Origin: Streptomyces niger
Lineage (GTDB): Bacteria > Actinomycetota > Actinomycetes > Streptomycetales > Streptomycetaceae
Assembly (NCBI RefSeq): GCF_000718305.1
Contig: NZ_JOFQ01000002.1
Location: forward strand, 1 to 64,000
DNA length: 64,000 nucleotides
Direction: 5' to 3'
The position numbers and the translations under genes are program-made. How positions within the stretch are numbered: the stretch's first letter is position 1; each line of letters starts with the position of its first letter. The notes beneath the pieces were generated by a model, which saw only the letters and a program-made list of their open reading frames with translations, did no database searches and was not told the origin of the DNA. Positions 8,787 through 16,391 of the stretch are shown piece by piece.

Positions 8787-9248
8787 TCAGTCGGAGTCCG
8801 CCGCCGGTGCCTCGTCGTCGGCGGCGGCCGCCTTCTCGGTGCACTCCCGGCACCGGCCGAAGATCGCGAAGTGCTTCAGGTCCGTGTCGAACCCGAACGT
8901 CTCCTGAAGCGTCTCCCGGAACGGCGCGGCGACCGACAGGTCGGCCTCGATCACGTCCGTGCAGTCCCGGCACACCAGGTGGATGTGGTGGTGCCGGTCG
9001 GCGAGGTGGTACGTGGGCGCGCCGTGCCCGAGGTGGGCGTGGCTGACGAGCCCCAGCTCCTCAAGCAGCTCCAGGGTGCGGTAGACCGTGGAGATGTTGA
9101 CGCCGCCCGCCGTCTTGCGCACCTCGGTGAGGATCTCGTCGGGGGTGGCGTGCTCCAGCCGGTCGACCGCCTCCAGCACGAGCTGCCGCTGGGGCGTCAG
9201 ACGGTATCCGCGCTTGCGGAGGTCGCTCTGCCAGTCGGTGGTCACCAC
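8787..9248 (-). CDS. nur: Fur-family regulator, nickel-responsive Nur
   Basis: This 153-residue Fur-family repressor has a winged helix (YRLTPQRQLVLEAVDRLEHA, then NISTVYRTLELLEELGLVSH) and a metal-binding dimerisation domain. The domain contains DRHHHIHLVCRDC and a second CREC pair. From memory the sequence is very close to Streptomyces coelicolor Nur, which senses Ni(II) and controls nickel uptake and the switch between Ni- and Fe-superoxide dismutase. A paralogue such as Zur or CatR is less likely because the overall sequence tracks Nur. The metal specificity cannot be proved from sequence alone. Confidence 0.82.
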   Translation of the reverse strand: MVTTDWQSDLRKRGYRLTPQRQLVLEAVDRLEHATPDEILTEVRKTAGGVNISTVYRTLELLEELGLVSHAHLGHGAPTYHLADRHHHIHLVCRDCTDVIEADLSVAAPFRETLQETFGFDTDLKHFAIFGRCRECTEKAAAADDEAPAADSD

Positions 9249-9282
9249 GCCCCCCAGTGTAGGTACGCCCGTCGGCGCGCTG

Positions 9283-9876
9283 TTACGGCTTGTAGGGCGT
9301 GCCGTCGGGGTTGAAGAAGGAGACGCCGTCGGGCATGTCCTCGGGCAGGCTCTCCGCCCACTCCTTGAGGTTCGCGTCCGCGACCTTCTTCAGGTGCGCC
9401 GACATGTACGGGCGCAGCGGGACGTCCGGCGTGGCCTTCTCGCCGACCCACATCAGGTCGCTGTTGACGTAGCCGTACAGCCGCTTGCCGCCGCTGTACG
9501 GGCCCGAGGCCTCGGTACGGGCCACGGCGTCCGTCGCCAGGTCGATCTGCGGCTTCTGGTCGGCCAGCTCGCCGTACCAGACCTCGACGACGCCCTGGTC
9601 GCGCACCATGACGATCTCGACCTTGCGGTTCGCGTCGACGCGCCAGTAGCCGCTCTCGGACTCCAGCGGGCGGACCTTCTTGCCCTCGCTGTCGAGCACC
9701 CAGCTGTGCGAGTGGTACTCCAGGAAGTCACGGCCGTCGTGGGTGAAGCTGACCTCCTGCCCGAAGTTGCACTTCTCGGTGCCGGGGAAGTCGGCGACGC
9801 CCGCGCCTTCCCAGTTGCCCAGGAGGAAGGCCAGCGGTACGAGGGCCGGGTTCAGGTCGGACGGGATCTCGATCAT
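9283..9876 (-). CDS. Nitrobindin-like heme-binding beta-barrel protein
   Basis: This 197-residue protein belongs to the FABP-like nitrobindin (DUF1794) family. The signature GxWxGxG is visible as LLGNWEGAGVADFPG around residues 18-32. An EVSFTHDG strand follows and a C-terminal histidine-containing block (MSAHLKKV) may supply the ferric heme ligand. Nitrobindins hold exposed ferric heme, bind NO and isomerise peroxynitrite to nitrate. Its place beside nur is conserved context for metal and redox functions, though a direct link is not shown. No signal peptide is present, so it is cytosolic. Confidence 0.87.
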   Translation of the reverse strand: MIEIPSDLNPALVPLAFLLGNWEGAGVADFPGTEKCNFGQEVSFTHDGRDFLEYHSHSWVLDSEGKKVRPLESESGYWRVDANRKVEIVMVRDQGVVEVWYGELADQKPQIDLATDAVARTEASGPYSGGKRLYGYVNSDLMWVGEKATPDVPLRPYMSAHLKKVADANLKEWAESLPEDMPDGVSFFNPDGTPYKP

Positions 9877-9924
9877 GAGAGCTCAGGCGATCTATAGGAG
9901 GTGGACAGTCTCGGTCCGTACGCG

Positions 9925-10026
9925 TCAGCGCTGGCCCTGGTACAGCTTCTTCCAGGTCAGACCCGCGAAGGCGACGACGCCGACGGCGACCAGGACGAGC
10001 AGGGTGGTGAAGAATGCCTCAAGCAC
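9925..10026 (-). CDS. 33-residue single-pass membrane peptide
   Basis: A short reading frame starts at GTG 10026 behind a good ribosome site (GAGGAG, 7 bases before the start). It encodes 33 residues: MLEAFFTTLL, a hydrophobic core rich in V, A and G, then a positively charged end, LTWKKLYQGQR. This is a complete one-helix membrane protein with an inside-positive C-terminus. It is short enough to be missed by gene finders. The strong Shine-Dalgarno and clean hydrophobicity pattern argue that it is real. Function is unknown; it lies between the nitrobindin and the DUF3099 gene, all on the same strand. Confidence 0.7.
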   Translation of the reverse strand: MLEAFFTTLLVLVAVGVVAFAGLTWKKLYQGQR

Positions 10027-10131
10027 GAGCGCGCTCCTCGGACGGAGTGAGGGTTTACGGACCGTAGGTGAGTCTAGTCGCCGCAGGAAGCGGCGGCGCT
10101 GTGAGGTCCGCCCCAGCGGGCCGGGCCGCGC

Positions 10132-10389
10132 TCACCGGTGGTCCTTGTCGTCCAGCTCGCGCCACCAGCGGTCGGACTCCGGGTCGCCGGACTCGTCCCA
10201 CCAGCGCTCGTCGGGTTCCCTGCGATTGGCCACGATCGCGGCGACGGGCGGGATGACCATGGCGACGACGCACATCGCCACCGCCGCGGGGATCGACCAC
10301 AGCCGCACGACGCCCCACGCCAGGACGAAGAGCGCGATGCAGGTGGCCATCATGGCGTAGTACCTGCGGTGTCGGCGCTGCACGGACAT
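10132..10389 (-). CDS. DUF3099-family small membrane protein
   Basis: This 85-residue protein begins RRHRRYYAMMATCIALFVLAW-like sequence and has two predicted membrane helices (about residues 12-30 and 36-54), then a charged tail rich in Trp, Asp and Glu (DERWWDES, DRWWREL). This matches the actinobacterial DUF3099 layout. The ATG at 10389 directly abuts GGAGG, so the GTG at 10383, with a 7-base spacing, may be the true start. Function is unknown. Confidence 0.82.
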   Translation of the reverse strand: MSVQRRHRRYYAMMATCIALFVLAWGVVRLWSIPAAVAMCVVAMVIPPVAAIVANRREPDERWWDESGDPESDRWWRELDDKDHR

Positions 10390-10470
10390 ACCTCCACGGT
10401 AGATCTGCCCGGCGGGCCTGAACAGCGCTGCGCCCTCCGTGGCGGCGAGCCGTACGGAGGGCGGGCAGCA

Positions 10471-10524
10471 CGGAGGGCCGCAACCCCGGCCAAGGCGTCC
10501 AAACCCCTGGGGTGCGGCCCTCCG
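10471..10524 (-). terminator. Strong hairpin downstream of the sulfurtransferase-DUF1416 operon
   Basis: Arms CGGAGGGCCGC plus ACCCC (10471-10487) and GGGGT plus GCGGCCCTCCG (10509-10524) pair over 16 bp with a single-base bulge. A second hairpin with 10-bp arms lies at 10431-10463. There is no long T run, as is common in this genus. Position just after the DUF1416 stop fits a terminator for that operon. Confidence 0.6.
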
Positions 10525-10555
10525 GCCGTGTGCGGACCGTCCGGGACGGTCGGCG

Positions 10556-10843
10556 TCAGACAGCGATGGCGACCTCGGCGAGACCACCCTGCTGGGCGAC
10601 CACGGTGCGGTCGGCGGTGCCGCCCGGGACGAGTGCACGCAGCGTCCAGGTGCCCTCGGCCGCGTAGAAGCGGAACTGTCCGGTCGCGGAGGTCGGAACC
10701 TCGGCGGTGAACTCGCCGGTGCTGTCCAGCAGGCGGACGTAACCGGTGACGGGCTCGCCGTCCTTGGTCACGCTGCCCTGGATCGTGGTCTCACCGGGCT
10801 TGATGGTCGACGCGTCGGGGCCGCCGGCCTGTGCTCCACACAT
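10556..10843 (-). CDS. DUF1416-family protein, partner of sulfurtransferase
   Basis: This 95-residue protein starts MCGAQAGGP and contains a beta-sandwich-like sequence (TTIQGSVTKDGEPVTGYVRLLD, then GQFRFYAAEGTWTLRAL) resembling a carboxypeptidase regulatory-type fold. It is characteristic of actinobacteria and nearly always follows the sulfurtransferase gene, as here, 34 bp downstream. AAGGAA precedes the ATG. A role in sulfur transfer or as a small accessory protein is inferred from this conserved pairing; the reaction is unknown. The Cys at residue 2 is a conspicuous candidate for carrying sulfur. Confidence 0.85.
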   Translation of the reverse strand: MCGAQAGGPDASTIKPGETTIQGSVTKDGEPVTGYVRLLDSTGEFTAEVPTSATGQFRFYAAEGTWTLRALVPGGTADRTVVAQQGGLAEVAIAV

Positions 10844-10877
10844 GGGAATTCCTTGAGGGGTAGGGGAGGGTCGGGGC

Positions 10878-11723
10878 TTACTTGTTGGCGCCGAGCTCGA
10901 TCGGCACGCCGACGAGCGAGCCGTACTCGGTCCAGGAACCGTCGTAGTTCTTGACGTTCTCCTGGCCCAGGAGCTCGTGCAGCACGAACCAGGTGAGCGC
11001 GGAGCGCTCACCGATGCGGCAGTAGGCGATGGTGTCCTTGGCCAGGTCGACCTGCTCGTCCTCGTAGAGGGCCTTGAGCTCCTCGTCGGACTTGAAGGTG
11101 CCGTCGTCGTTGGCGTTCTTCGACCACGGGATGTTGCGGGCGCTCGGCACGTGGCCGGGGCGCTGCGACTGCTCCTGCGGGAGGTGCGCCGGGGCGAGCA
11201 GCTTGCCGCTGAACTCGTCGGGGGAGCGGACGTCCACCAGGTTCTTGCTGCCGATCGCGTTCACGACGTCGTCGCGGAAGGCGCGGATCGAGGCGTCCTG
11301 CGGCTTGGCCTTGTACTCGGTCGCGGCGCGCTGCGGCACCTGCGAGCCGTCGACCAGGTCGCGGGAGTCCAGCTCCCACTTCTTGCGGCCGCCGTCGAGG
11401 AGCTTGACGTCCTGGTGGCCGTAGAGCTTGAAGTACCAGTAGGCGTAGGAGGCGAACCAGTTGTTGTTGCCGCCGTAGAGGACGACGGTGTCGTCGTTGG
11501 CGATGCCCTTGGCCGACAGGAGCTTCTCGAAGCCCTCCTGGTCGACGAAGTCACGGCGCACCGGGTCCTGCAGGTCCTGCTGCCAGTCGATGCGGACCGC
11601 GTTCTTGATGTGGTTCTTGTCGTAGGCCGAGGTGTCCTCGTCCACCTCGACGATGACCACCTTGGGGTCGTCGATGTGGGCCTCGACCCAGTCGGCGTCG
11701 ACGAGGACGTCGCTACGGCTCAT
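10878..11723 (-). CDS. sseA: Thiosulfate sulfurtransferase (rhodanese, SseA/CysA type)
   Basis: This 281-residue tandem rhodanese has an inactive N-terminal domain (VDADWVEAHIDDPKVVIVEV) and a catalytic C-terminal domain. The active-site loop is CRIGERSA, with the nucleophilic cysteine near residue 235. It moves sulfane sulfur from thiosulfate to acceptors. The ATG at 11723 follows GGAGGAGAAAACC; the frame is open 22 codons further but without family sequence. It is the first large gene of an operon with DUF1416 and sits downstream of a cysteine-rich leader peptide, so expression probably responds to cysteine supply. Confidence 0.9.
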   Translation of the reverse strand: MSRSDVLVDADWVEAHIDDPKVVIVEVDEDTSAYDKNHIKNAVRIDWQQDLQDPVRRDFVDQEGFEKLLSAKGIANDDTVVLYGGNNNWFASYAYWYFKLYGHQDVKLLDGGRKKWELDSRDLVDGSQVPQRAATEYKAKPQDASIRAFRDDVVNAIGSKNLVDVRSPDEFSGKLLAPAHLPQEQSQRPGHVPSARNIPWSKNANDDGTFKSDEELKALYEDEQVDLAKDTIAYCRIGERSALTWFVLHELLGQENVKNYDGSWTEYGSLVGVPIELGANK

Positions 11724-11845
11724 GGTTTTCTCCTCCGGGGCAGTTTCGGATGCGGTTGCGCAGGAGTACGCCGGTACGCGCGGCGGCATCAGAGGGCGCG
11801 CGGCGCTGCGCGGGAAGACAAGCGGAATGGCCTCACGGCCGGGAG

Positions 11846-11866
11846 GACGGGTGGCAGAAACCCGTC
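11846..11866 (-). promoter_or_regulatory. Attenuator-like hairpin overlapping the leader-peptide stop
   Basis: GACGGGT (11846-11852) and ACCCGTC (11860-11866) form a 7-bp stem with a 7-base loop. The 3' arm, in plus orientation, includes the leader stop codon, so a ribosome finishing the peptide would melt it. This placement suits translation-coupled control of the downstream sulfurtransferase. Confidence 0.5.
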
Positions 11867-11972
11867 AGACAGAGCGACAGAGCATGGCGGCGACGCGGCA
11901 CAGGTCGACTGCCCGCCGCTTCGTGAGATCCGCCTGTCCCCGCGTGAGGGGACGGCTCTTCAGGCTCTGCAT
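11865..11972 (-). CDS. Cysteine-responsive leader peptide (35 residues)
   Basis: A 35-residue frame starts at ATG 11972 and ends at 11865. It begins MQSLKSRPLTR and ends with the arginine- and cysteine-rich signature RRAVDLCRVAAMLCRSV, close to the actinobacterial leader peptides found before sulfur and cysteine genes. No Shine-Dalgarno is present, but TACGAT lies 7 bases upstream, so the message is probably leaderless. A hairpin (arms GACGGGT/ACCCGTC, 11846-11866) begins inside the stop codon. Ribosome stalling at the two Cys codons would alter folding downstream and so control the sulfurtransferase. The family's role in cysteine sensing is known; its action here is inferred. Confidence 0.82.
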   Translation of the reverse strand: MQSLKSRPLTRGQADLTKRRAVDLCRVAAMLCRSV

Positions 11973-11979
11973 GCCACCG

Positions 11980-12009
11980 ATCGTAAAGAGGGACGGCGGG
12001 GCGTGTCAC
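11980..12009 (-). promoter_or_regulatory. Promoter of the leader-sulfurtransferase operon
   Basis: On the minus strand GTGACA (12004-12009) and TACGAT (11980-11985) are separated by 18 bp. The -10 ends 7 bases before the leader ATG, which predicts a leaderless transcript. Confidence 0.6.
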
Positions 12010-12174
12010 CGGCGTGTCGAATGCTGAGACGCAAGTGTCCGTGATGTGGAAGCGGAGGGTGGGGGCGGCGGTGCGCGGGCCGCCCGGCGGTGGGCCGGAC
12101 GGCCGCTGCGGGCCGCGGTGCGGACAGCCCTGTCTCAGGAGATGGACAACGTGGTCCGGGCGGCGGCCGCCGGG

Positions 12175-12876
12175 TCAGCCCGGCAGCTTGACGTCGGTGC
12201 CCTTCGCCGAGATCGCTATGCCGTCCCGGGTGGTCGTCACGCGGTCCAGCTTCAGCCCCGCCGGCAGGTCGTTCAGCTTCCAGTCGTGGTCCGTGCGGGC
12301 CCGCACCTTGTCCTCGCAGCCGGGGATCGCGGTGCACAGCGTCGGGAGCTCGTCGGCGCGCAGCCGTATCGTGTCGCCGCCCACCGTGGAGACGGTGCCG
12401 ACCACGTCGAGGGAGTCGAGCACGGGGACGTCCGGCGAGATCTTTACCTGGCTCTTGCCGCCGCTCGTGCCGCCGTACGAGATGCGCACGCCGTCCCCCG
12501 CCGCCTTCGTCAGGTCGGCATAGCCGATCCGGGCCTCGCCGGTCGCGGAGGCCGCGCCTTCGATGGAGGTGTAGTCGCTGCTCAGCTTCACGTCGTGGAA
12601 CCGGGCCGACAGCTCCGTGACCCGCAGCCGGTGGCCCTCGGCGGCGGCCTCGATGCCGCCGAGCGAGGCGTCGACCTCGGTGAGGGTGCCGCTCGCGACC
12701 TGGGTCAGGAAGGGGAAGCCCTTGATCGACACCTGTGGTGTCTCGTCGAGTCCCAGGCTGCCGCGGATCTTGTCGGCGGCCTTGTCCTCGGCGAAGTTCA
12801 CGGCCAGTCGGTCGGCGGCAACGAACAGCGCCGCCAGCACGACCAGCAGCACCAAGAGCCTTCTCAGAGCACGCAT
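12175..12876 (-). CDS. DUF2993 (LmeA-like) exported lipid-binding protein
   Basis: This 233-residue protein starts MRALRRLLVLLVVLAALFVA, an uncleaved or cleavable N-terminal membrane anchor. The rest has the DUF2993 pattern: NFAEDKAADKIRGSLGL, then VSIKGFPFLTQV, then repeated strands. Mycobacterial LmeA is a periplasmic phospholipid-binding protein linked to lipomannan maturation. I chose the ATG at 12876 because GGAAGGGG lies upstream. A larger paralogue lies at 27184-28530, sharing IEGFPFLTQV. The physiological role in Streptomyces is unknown. Confidence 0.82.
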   Translation of the reverse strand: MRALRRLLVLLVVLAALFVAADRLAVNFAEDKAADKIRGSLGLDETPQVSIKGFPFLTQVASGTLTEVDASLGGIEAAAEGHRLRVTELSARFHDVKLSSDYTSIEGAASATGEARIGYADLTKAAGDGVRISYGGTSGGKSQVKISPDVPVLDSLDVVGTVSTVGGDTIRLRADELPTLCTAIPGCEDKVRARTDHDWKLNDLPAGLKLDRVTTTRDGIAISAKGTDVKLPG

Positions 12877-13014
12877 CGAACCCCTTCCCCCCATGCTTCG
12901 GTGTGACGCCGAGCCTAACCGGGCCCCTGGTGCGACGGTATGAACCGGCCGGTCACGCTCCCTCCGTAAGGAGCGTGACCGGCCGGATGAGGTTGCATCG
13001 GGGCCGGGAATCGC

Positions 13015-14235
13015 TCAGCCCAGGGTGCGGCCCAGGACGTAGACGGCGGGGGCGGCGAGCGCCAGCGGCAGCGCGACGCCGGCCGTCAGGTGCACGAACC
13101 GCGAGGGGTAGTCGTAGCTGGCCACCCGCAGGCCGATCAGCGCGCAGCCGCCGGCCGCGAAGCCGAGGACGGCACCGGCCGCGCCGTGGCCGCCGAACTG
13201 TCCGGCCGCGATCCCCGCGCCGGTCGCGGCCAGCAGCGCGAGCACCACCGAGACGGGTCCGGGCAGCGGCAGCGCGCGGGCGAGCACCGCGACCGCCACC
13301 GCGGCGGCGCCGGTGACCGTGGCGTGCGGCTCGGCCGCGAGGTGGCCGGCGGCCAGCACCGCCAGCGCGGACGAGGTGAGGCCGGCGGTCAGCGCGTACA
13401 TCCGCTCGTCCGCGCTCTGGCGGTTGCGCAGCTGCAGGACGAGGACGAGCAGGCACCACACGCCGAGCGTGCCGATGCCCACCACGGGCGCGTCGTCCCG
13501 GTCGGTGACCAGCAGCGCGGCGTCGGTGACCAGGCCGCCGAGGAACGCCAGCGCGATGCCCTGGCGGGCCGGCCACATGCCGTTCAGCCGGAACCAGCCG
13601 GCCGCCGTGACCGCCTGCAGGACCGCGACCACGAGGGCCGGGAACAGCCGGGGCAGCGGCGCCGCCAGCGCGAGCAGCACGGCGAGCCCCGCGGTGAGCG
13701 CGGCCGGCTGGAAGCCGGGCGGGATGATCGGCGAGTGGCCGAGCGCGCGGGCGCGCTGGTTGGGCGCGAGGCGCGAAAGATCCACGGCCTCCGGCGCGGG
13801 CTCCTGGCGCGCGGCGGGCTCCGGTGCCGGGGCCGGCTGGGCCGGGAGGTGGGTGGTCGCCGCGGCGGCGGAGGCCTGCGCGGGCTGCCCCGCCTCGGTC
13901 TCCCAGGTCGCGCCGTCCCAGGTCTGCGTCTGCGGTTGCGGCTGGGCGTACGGGTACGCCTGCGGCTGGGCGTACGGATCGGTGTACGGGGCGTGGGCGC
14001 CGGCGTACGCGTCCTGGCCCTGGACGTAGGGATCCTGGGCGTACTGGCCGTGGGCGTAGGGGTCCTGGCCGTGGGCGTACGGGCCTTGGGCGTGACCGCC
14101 CTGACCGTGGTCGCCCTGACCGGGACCGCCCTGGCCGTGGCCGTACGCGTGGCCGCCGTACGCGCCGTTGCCGTGCGCCGGGTCCTCGTAGGTCTCGTAC
14201 CGCTGCCCGTACGGGCCGTGCTGCTGGTCGCTCAT
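13015..14235 (-). CDS. Polytopic membrane protein with a Gly/His/Tyr/Gln repeat tail
   Basis: This 406-residue protein has two parts. The first about 150 residues are low-complexity, made of repeats such as YAHGQ, GQGG and DPYAQPQ. The remaining part, from about residue 180 to the end, contains roughly eight hydrophobic helices (for example TAGLAVLLALAAPLPRLFPAL and AVAVLARALPLPGPVSVVLALL). No enzyme motif is visible. The gene lies 7 bp after the MoaD-like gene on the same strand, so the two are probably co-transcribed. The tail could act as a flexible cytosolic interaction region. Function is unknown. Confidence 0.75.
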   Translation of the reverse strand: MSDQQHGPYGQRYETYEDPAHGNGAYGGHAYGHGQGGPGQGDHGQGGHAQGPYAHGQDPYAHGQYAQDPYVQGQDAYAGAHAPYTDPYAQPQAYPYAQPQPQTQTWDGATWETEAGQPAQASAAAATTHLPAQPAPAPEPAARQEPAPEAVDLSRLAPNQRARALGHSPIIPPGFQPAALTAGLAVLLALAAPLPRLFPALVVAVLQAVTAAGWFRLNGMWPARQGIALAFLGGLVTDAALLVTDRDDAPVVGIGTLGVWCLLVLVLQLRNRQSADERMYALTAGLTSSALAVLAAGHLAAEPHATVTGAAAVAVAVLARALPLPGPVSVVLALLAATGAGIAAGQFGGHGAAGAVLGFAAGGCALIGLRVASYDYPSRFVHLTAGVALPLALAAPAVYVLGRTLG

Positions 14236-14242
14236 CTCGGGG

Positions 14243-14506
14243 TCATCCTCCCGCGAACGGTGGGAGGACCTCGACGGTGCCGCCCTGGGACAGTGGGACC
14301 GAGGCGTGGTCGCGGCCGCCGACCGCGGTGCCGTCGACGAGGAACGAGCAGCGCATCAGGACGCGCGCGAACTCCGGGTTCGCCGCGTGCGCCGCACGCG
14401 CCGCCTCCAGCGCCTCGGCGAGCGTGCTCGCGGCGTACGGCTCCTCCGCCGTGCCGGCCGCGGCCTTCGCCGCCGCCCAGTAGCGCACGGTGCCTGTTGT
14501 TGTCAC
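14243..14506 (-). CDS. MoaD/ThiS-family sulfur-carrier protein
   Basis: This 87-residue beta-grasp protein ends in GG (VEVLPPFAGG), the hallmark of sulfur carriers that are adenylated and thiocarboxylated at the C-terminus. The N-terminus VRYWAAAKAAAG and the central LVDGTAV strand fit MoaD/ThiS. I chose the GTG at 14506 because AAGGGG precedes it; an ATG at 14539 would add 11 residues. It may supply sulfur for molybdopterin, thiamine or another cofactor. The nearby sulfurtransferase could charge the activating enzyme, though no E1-like gene is in the window. Confidence 0.85.
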   Translation of the reverse strand: MTTTGTVRYWAAAKAAAGTAEEPYAASTLAEALEAARAAHAANPEFARVLMRCSFLVDGTAVGGRDHASVPLSQGGTVEVLPPFAGG

Positions 14507-14623
14507 GGGCGGCCCCTTCTCCTTCGTTGCCGCCTCCATGATGGCCTACGCCGCCGGGCGCCCGGCTCCGGGCAAGGCGCGGCAAAGCCTTGCGGCCGGT
14601 CCCCCGTAAGACAGAAATATCGG

Positions 14624-14651
14624 TTGCTGCGGGCAAACGTTCGCATAGGCT
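14624..14651 (+). promoter_or_regulatory. Promoter of a leaderless ABC-exporter transcript
   Basis: TTGCTG (14624-14629) and TAGGCT (14646-14651) are 16 bp apart. The -10 ends 6 bases before the GTG at 14658, so transcription probably starts at the initiation codon itself. No Shine-Dalgarno is present. Confidence 0.6.
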
Positions 14652-14657
14652 CGATGG

Positions 14658-16391
14658 GTGCTGGTCCGACTCGCCATGGCGCATCTGCGCCCCCACAGAC
14701 GCTCGATATCCCTGATCGTGCTGCTCCAGCTCATACAGACGCTGGCCACGCTCTATCTTCCGACCCTCAACGCCGAGATCATTGACAACGGTGTCGTCAA
14801 GGGCGACACCGGCTACATCCTCACCACCGGCGGCTGGATGATCGCCGTGACGGTCCTCCAGATCGTCTGCGCGATCGGCGCCGTCTACTTCGGCGCCCGT
14901 ACGGCCATGGCCCTGGGACGCGACGTCCGGGCCGCCGTCTTCGACCGGGTGCAGTCCTTCTCCGCGCGGGAGCTCGGCTCCTTCGGCGCGCCCTCGCTCA
15001 TCACCCGCACCACCAACGACGTCCAGCAGGTCCAGATGCTGGTGCTGATGACGTTCACGATGATGGTCGCGGCGCCGATCATGATGATCGGCGGCGTCGT
15101 CATGGCGCTCAACCAGGACGTGCCGCTCTCCGGCCTGCTGCTGGTCATCGTCCCCGTGCTCGGCGTGCTCGTGGCGCTGATCGTCCGGCGGATGCGGCCG
15201 CTCTTCCGGGGCGTGCAGGAGCGCATCGACACCGTCAACCGCGTACTGCGCGAGCAGATCACCGGCATCCGGGTCATCCGCGCCTTCGTCCGGGACCAGC
15301 ACGAACGGACCCGCTTCGAGAAGGCCAACACCGACCTCTACGACGTCTCGCTGCGCGCGGGCCGGCTGATGTCGATGATGTTCCCGCTGGTCATGCTGAT
15401 CGTGAACGCCTCCAGCGTGGCCGTCGTCTGGTTCGGCGGCCACCGCATCGACAGCGGCGGCATGGAGATCGGCGCGCTGACGGCCTTCCTCAGCTACCTC
15501 ATGTACATCCTGATGTCGATCATGATGGCGACGTTCATGGTCATGATGCTGCCGCGCGCCGAGGTCTGCGCCGAGCGCATCCAGGAGGTGCTGGCCACCG
15601 ACACCAGCGTCACCCCGCCCGAGGCCGGCGTCACCGAGCTGCGCCGCCACGGCGAGCTGGAACTGCGGGACGTGGAGTTCCGCTTCCCCGGCGCCGAGGA
15701 GCCGGTCCTCAAGGACGTCTCCCTCGTGGCGCGCCCCGGCGAGACCACCGCCGTCATCGGCTCCACCGGCAGCGGCAAGTCCACCCTCCTCGGCCTGGTG
15801 CCCCGGCTGTTCGACGCGACCGGCGGTGCGGTGCTCGTGGACGGCGAGGACGTACGCGGCCTGGACCCGCGCACCCTCTCCGACGCCATCGGCCTGGTGC
15901 CGCAGAAGCCGTACCTCTTCTCCGGGACCGTCGCCTCCAACCTGCGCTACGGCAAGCCCGACGCCACCGACGAGGAGCTGTGGCACGCGCTGGAGACCGC
16001 GCAGGCCCGCGACTTCGTCGAGCGTATGGAGGGCGGCCTGGAGGCGTCGATCGCGCAGGGCGGCAGCAATGTCTCCGGCGGCCAGCGGCAGCGCCTGGCC
16101 ATCGCCCGCGCGCTGGTCCGCAAGCCCGAGATCTACCTCTTCGACGACTCCTTCTCCGCGCTGGACTACGCCACCGACGCCGCCCTGCGGGCCGCGCTCG
16201 CGCGCGAGACCGGCCGGGCGACCGTGGTGATCGTCGCGCAGCGGGTGTCCACCATCCGCGGGGCCGACCGGATCGTGGTCCTGGACGAGGGCCGGGTCGT
16301 CGGCACCGGTACGCACACCGAGCTGATGGCGGACAACGAGACGTACCGGGAGATCGTCCTCTCCCAGCTCACCGAGCAGGAGGCGGCGTGA
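14658..16391 (+). CDS. ABC exporter half-transporter A (degenerate Walker B)
   Basis: This 577-residue protein fuses a six-helix exporter domain (residues about 15-300) to an ATPase. Walker A is GSTGSGKST near residue 368 and the signature is the canonical NVSGGQ near residue 471. Walker B reads IYLFDDSFSALD, with Asp where the catalytic Glu normally sits. The partner gene overlaps it by 4 bp and has the complementary changes, so the two form a heterodimer with one consensus and one degenerate ATP site. The substrate is unknown; drugs, lipids or peptides are usual for this class. Confidence 0.92.
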   Translation: MLVRLAMAHLRPHRRSISLIVLLQLIQTLATLYLPTLNAEIIDNGVVKGDTGYILTTGGWMIAVTVLQIVCAIGAVYFGARTAMALGRDVRAAVFDRVQSFSARELGSFGAPSLITRTTNDVQQVQMLVLMTFTMMVAAPIMMIGGVVMALNQDVPLSGLLLVIVPVLGVLVALIVRRMRPLFRGVQERIDTVNRVLREQITGIRVIRAFVRDQHERTRFEKANTDLYDVSLRAGRLMSMMFPLVMLIVNASSVAVVWFGGHRIDSGGMEIGALTAFLSYLMYILMSIMMATFMVMMLPRAEVCAERIQEVLATDTSVTPPEAGVTELRRHGELELRDVEFRFPGAEEPVLKDVSLVARPGETTAVIGSTGSGKSTLLGLVPRLFDATGGAVLVDGEDVRGLDPRTLSDAIGLVPQKPYLFSGTVASNLRYGKPDATDEELWHALETAQARDFVERMEGGLEASIAQGGSNVSGGQRQRLAIARALVRKPEIYLFDDSFSALDYATDAALRAALARETGRATVVIVAQRVSTIRGADRIVVLDEGRVVGTGTHTELMADNETYREIVLSQLTEQEAA

